Shown: piece after piece, positions 63,011-64,000 of the stretch
Numbering within the stretch: the stretch's first letter is position 1
How the letters are laid out: every line of letters begins with the position of its first letter
Assembly: GCF_003116815.1 (NCBI RefSeq)
Contig: NZ_QDKQ01000037.1
Location: 62,001 to 126,000, forward strand
Direction: 5' to 3'
DNA length: 64,000 bases
Source: Caulobacter endophyticus
Lineage (GTDB): Bacteria; Pseudomonadota; Alphaproteobacteria; Caulobacterales; Caulobacteraceae
Translations under genes and position numbers: made by a program
Notes under the pieces: model-generated
Databases searched by the model: none
What the model was told of the DNA's origin: nothing
What the model saw: the letters and a program-made list of their open reading frames with translations, nothing else

Positions 63011-64000
63011 CACGCGGCGCGGACGCGGGCGTGCAGCTTGGCGATCTGCTGCCAGGCGGACTCGATGGCCCCGGCCTGCCAGCCGCCGAGATAGCTCAGA
63101 TGCTCGCCGGCCAGGTAGAGGCGGCCGTCGGGCTCGCACAGCACCGGATAGGCGGTCTTGCGGCCTTCCTCGCCCCACTCGGCCCAGCCGCCCAGATTGT
63201 GCTCGGCCAGGTGCCAGCAGAACGAGAAGGCGTTCTCGTAACTGTCGGCGTATTCGGGGAACACCTTCTGGCCGCCGGCCACGGCGAAGGCGGCGCGCTC
63301 GGCCGGGGTCTTGGCGCTGATCCTCGCGGCCTCGCCGCCGAACGAGTAGTAGCCCAGCAGCACGCCCTTCTGCGATTGCCAGCCGGTCGAGGGCAGGCTG
63401 ATCGTGCCGATGCCGGGCATGTCGTTGTAGATGTGGCCGCCGTAGATGAAGTGGTCCTCTTCCCAGAAGCGGCGCTTCATCTGCAGGCCGATCTTGTTGA
63501 CCGGGGCGTAGGCCACGCCCTCCATCGCCGCCTTGAACGGCTTGGAGGCCTGCAGGTCGACATTGCGCAGCACGCTGAGCGGAATGGTGCAGATGCAGTA
63601 GTCGGCGACGACCTGGGCCTTCTTTCCGGCGGCGTCGCGATAGCCGATCTTCACGCCCTTGGCGTCCTGGCCGATGGTCTCGACCACGCAGGAATAGCTG
63701 ATCTTGTCGGCCACCTCGCGCTCGAAGGCCTTGGCCAGCTGGTCCATGCCGCCGATCGGCTGGAGCATGGTGCGCTGCTGCTCGTAGCCGGCGACCGAGG
63801 TCAGGGTGCGCCAGGCGCCCGAATGCAGCACGTCGGCCATGCTGCGCGGGGTCGAGGGCTTGCCGGGACCGGGCGAGACGCCGGCGCCGGGGTGGACGTC
63901 GAAGCCGCGGCCGTCGGCGCCGGTATAGGCCAGGTCCGTCGGCGAGAGGCGGCCCTCGTTGACCATGTAGGCGACGAAGAGTTCGCGATCCTGCGTCGTG
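63010..64000 (-). CDS. Flavin monoamine oxidase family protein (partial, 5' end outside the window)
   Basis: The C-terminal 330 residues of an FAD amine oxidase; the reading frame stays open to the right edge. Visible parts include the substrate/FAD domain (GGMDQLAKAFEREV, YCICTIPLSVLRNV) and the final FAD signature LYLAGEHLSYLGGWQAGAIESAW. It oxidises an amine to an imine and then aldehyde. The coupled cytochrome c gene implies it may be a dehydrogenase using cytochrome c rather than oxygen, as known for the nicotine enzyme NicA2. Substrate and export signal are not in view. Confidence 0.9.
   Translation of the reverse strand, partial: TTQDRELFVAYMVNEGRLSPTDLAYTGADGRGFDVHPGAGVSPGPGKPSTPRSMADVLHSGAWRTLTSVAGYEQQRTMLQPIGGMDQLAKAFEREVADKISYSCVVETIGQDAKGVKIGYRDAAGKKAQVVADYCICTIPLSVLRNVDLQASKPFKAAMEGVAYAPVNKIGLQMKRRFWEEDHFIYGGHIYNDMPGIGTISLPSTGWQSQKGVLLGYYSFGGEAARISAKTPAERAAFAVAGGQKVFPEYADSYENAFSFCWHLAEHNLGGWAEWGEEGRKTAYPVLCEPDGRLYLAGEHLSYLGGWQAGAIESAWQQIAKLHARVRAA

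Overview
The window is GC-rich and densely coded. Its content points to an alphaproteobacterium of the Caulobacter/Phenylobacterium type: a TonB-dependent receptor, a FixL/FixJ-like pair, an OxyR-KatG unit, a tandem-domain TetR regulator and families of G/C-rich palindromic intergenic repeats. That placement is inferred from gene content and style, not from a marker gene. No rRNA, tRNA, CRISPR array or insertion sequence was recognised.

Layout. 1-5.5 kb: end of a possible TetR gene, a YeiH-type membrane protein, an SGNH arylesterase, an M15 peptidase and an L,D-transpeptidase, then a 1.1-kb gene-free stretch. That stretch holds palindromic repeats, one copy of a roughly 420-bp dispersed repeat, and a short unit made of promoter, LacI-type palindrome and terminator. 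5.5-10.8 kb: carotenoid oxygenase, an AT-richer orphan, a thiolase/DUF1295 pair and a tandem HxlR regulator. 10.9-20.5 kb: a three-gene RND efflux operon and a TonB-dependent receptor. 20.5-31.5 kb: a degenerate aminotransferase-like protein, acyl-CoA ligase, a fused hydratase/dehydrogenase of beta-oxidation, adenine/adenosine deaminase behind a hairpin-rich leader, a tandem TetR regulator, a hybrid histidine kinase and a serine hydrolase. 31.5-36 kb: pirin, more repeats, the second copy of the 420-bp repeat, and an AT-richer two-gene cassette coding a nucleoid-associated-protein homologue and a RelA/SpoT-type alarmone synthetase. 36-46.7 kb: uvrB, two divergent predicted exported proteins (TPR-like and VIT/DUF2135), DUF1810, a LysR/SDR pair and a PadR/membrane-protein pair. 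46.8-50.9 kb: exported DUF885 protein and a three-gene unknown operon. 50.9-61.2 kb: an oxidative-stress and signalling cluster (katG, oxyR, an Irr/Fur-like regulator, two receiver proteins, a histidine kinase, AraC, dps, a cyclic-nucleotide/FAD oxidoreductase). 61.2-64 kb: two small proteins, then RidA, cytochrome c and a flavin amine oxidase that runs off the right edge.

How it works together. The clearest functional group is peroxide/stress response: OxyR keeps both redox cysteines, and exact OxyR quarter-site pairs lie upstream of katG and of oxyR. The amine oxidase, cytochrome c and RidA genes look like one amine-oxidation operon with a c-type electron acceptor.

The best candidate for an undescribed system is the NA37-RelA/SpoT cassette (33755-35820). 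Its genes overlap by ATGA, the synthetase motifs are intact, no hydrolase domain is present, base composition is lower in G+C, and it abuts a multicopy repeat. The second theme is structured repeats: several families show compensatory base changes between copies, and some stop codons fall inside repeat palindromes.
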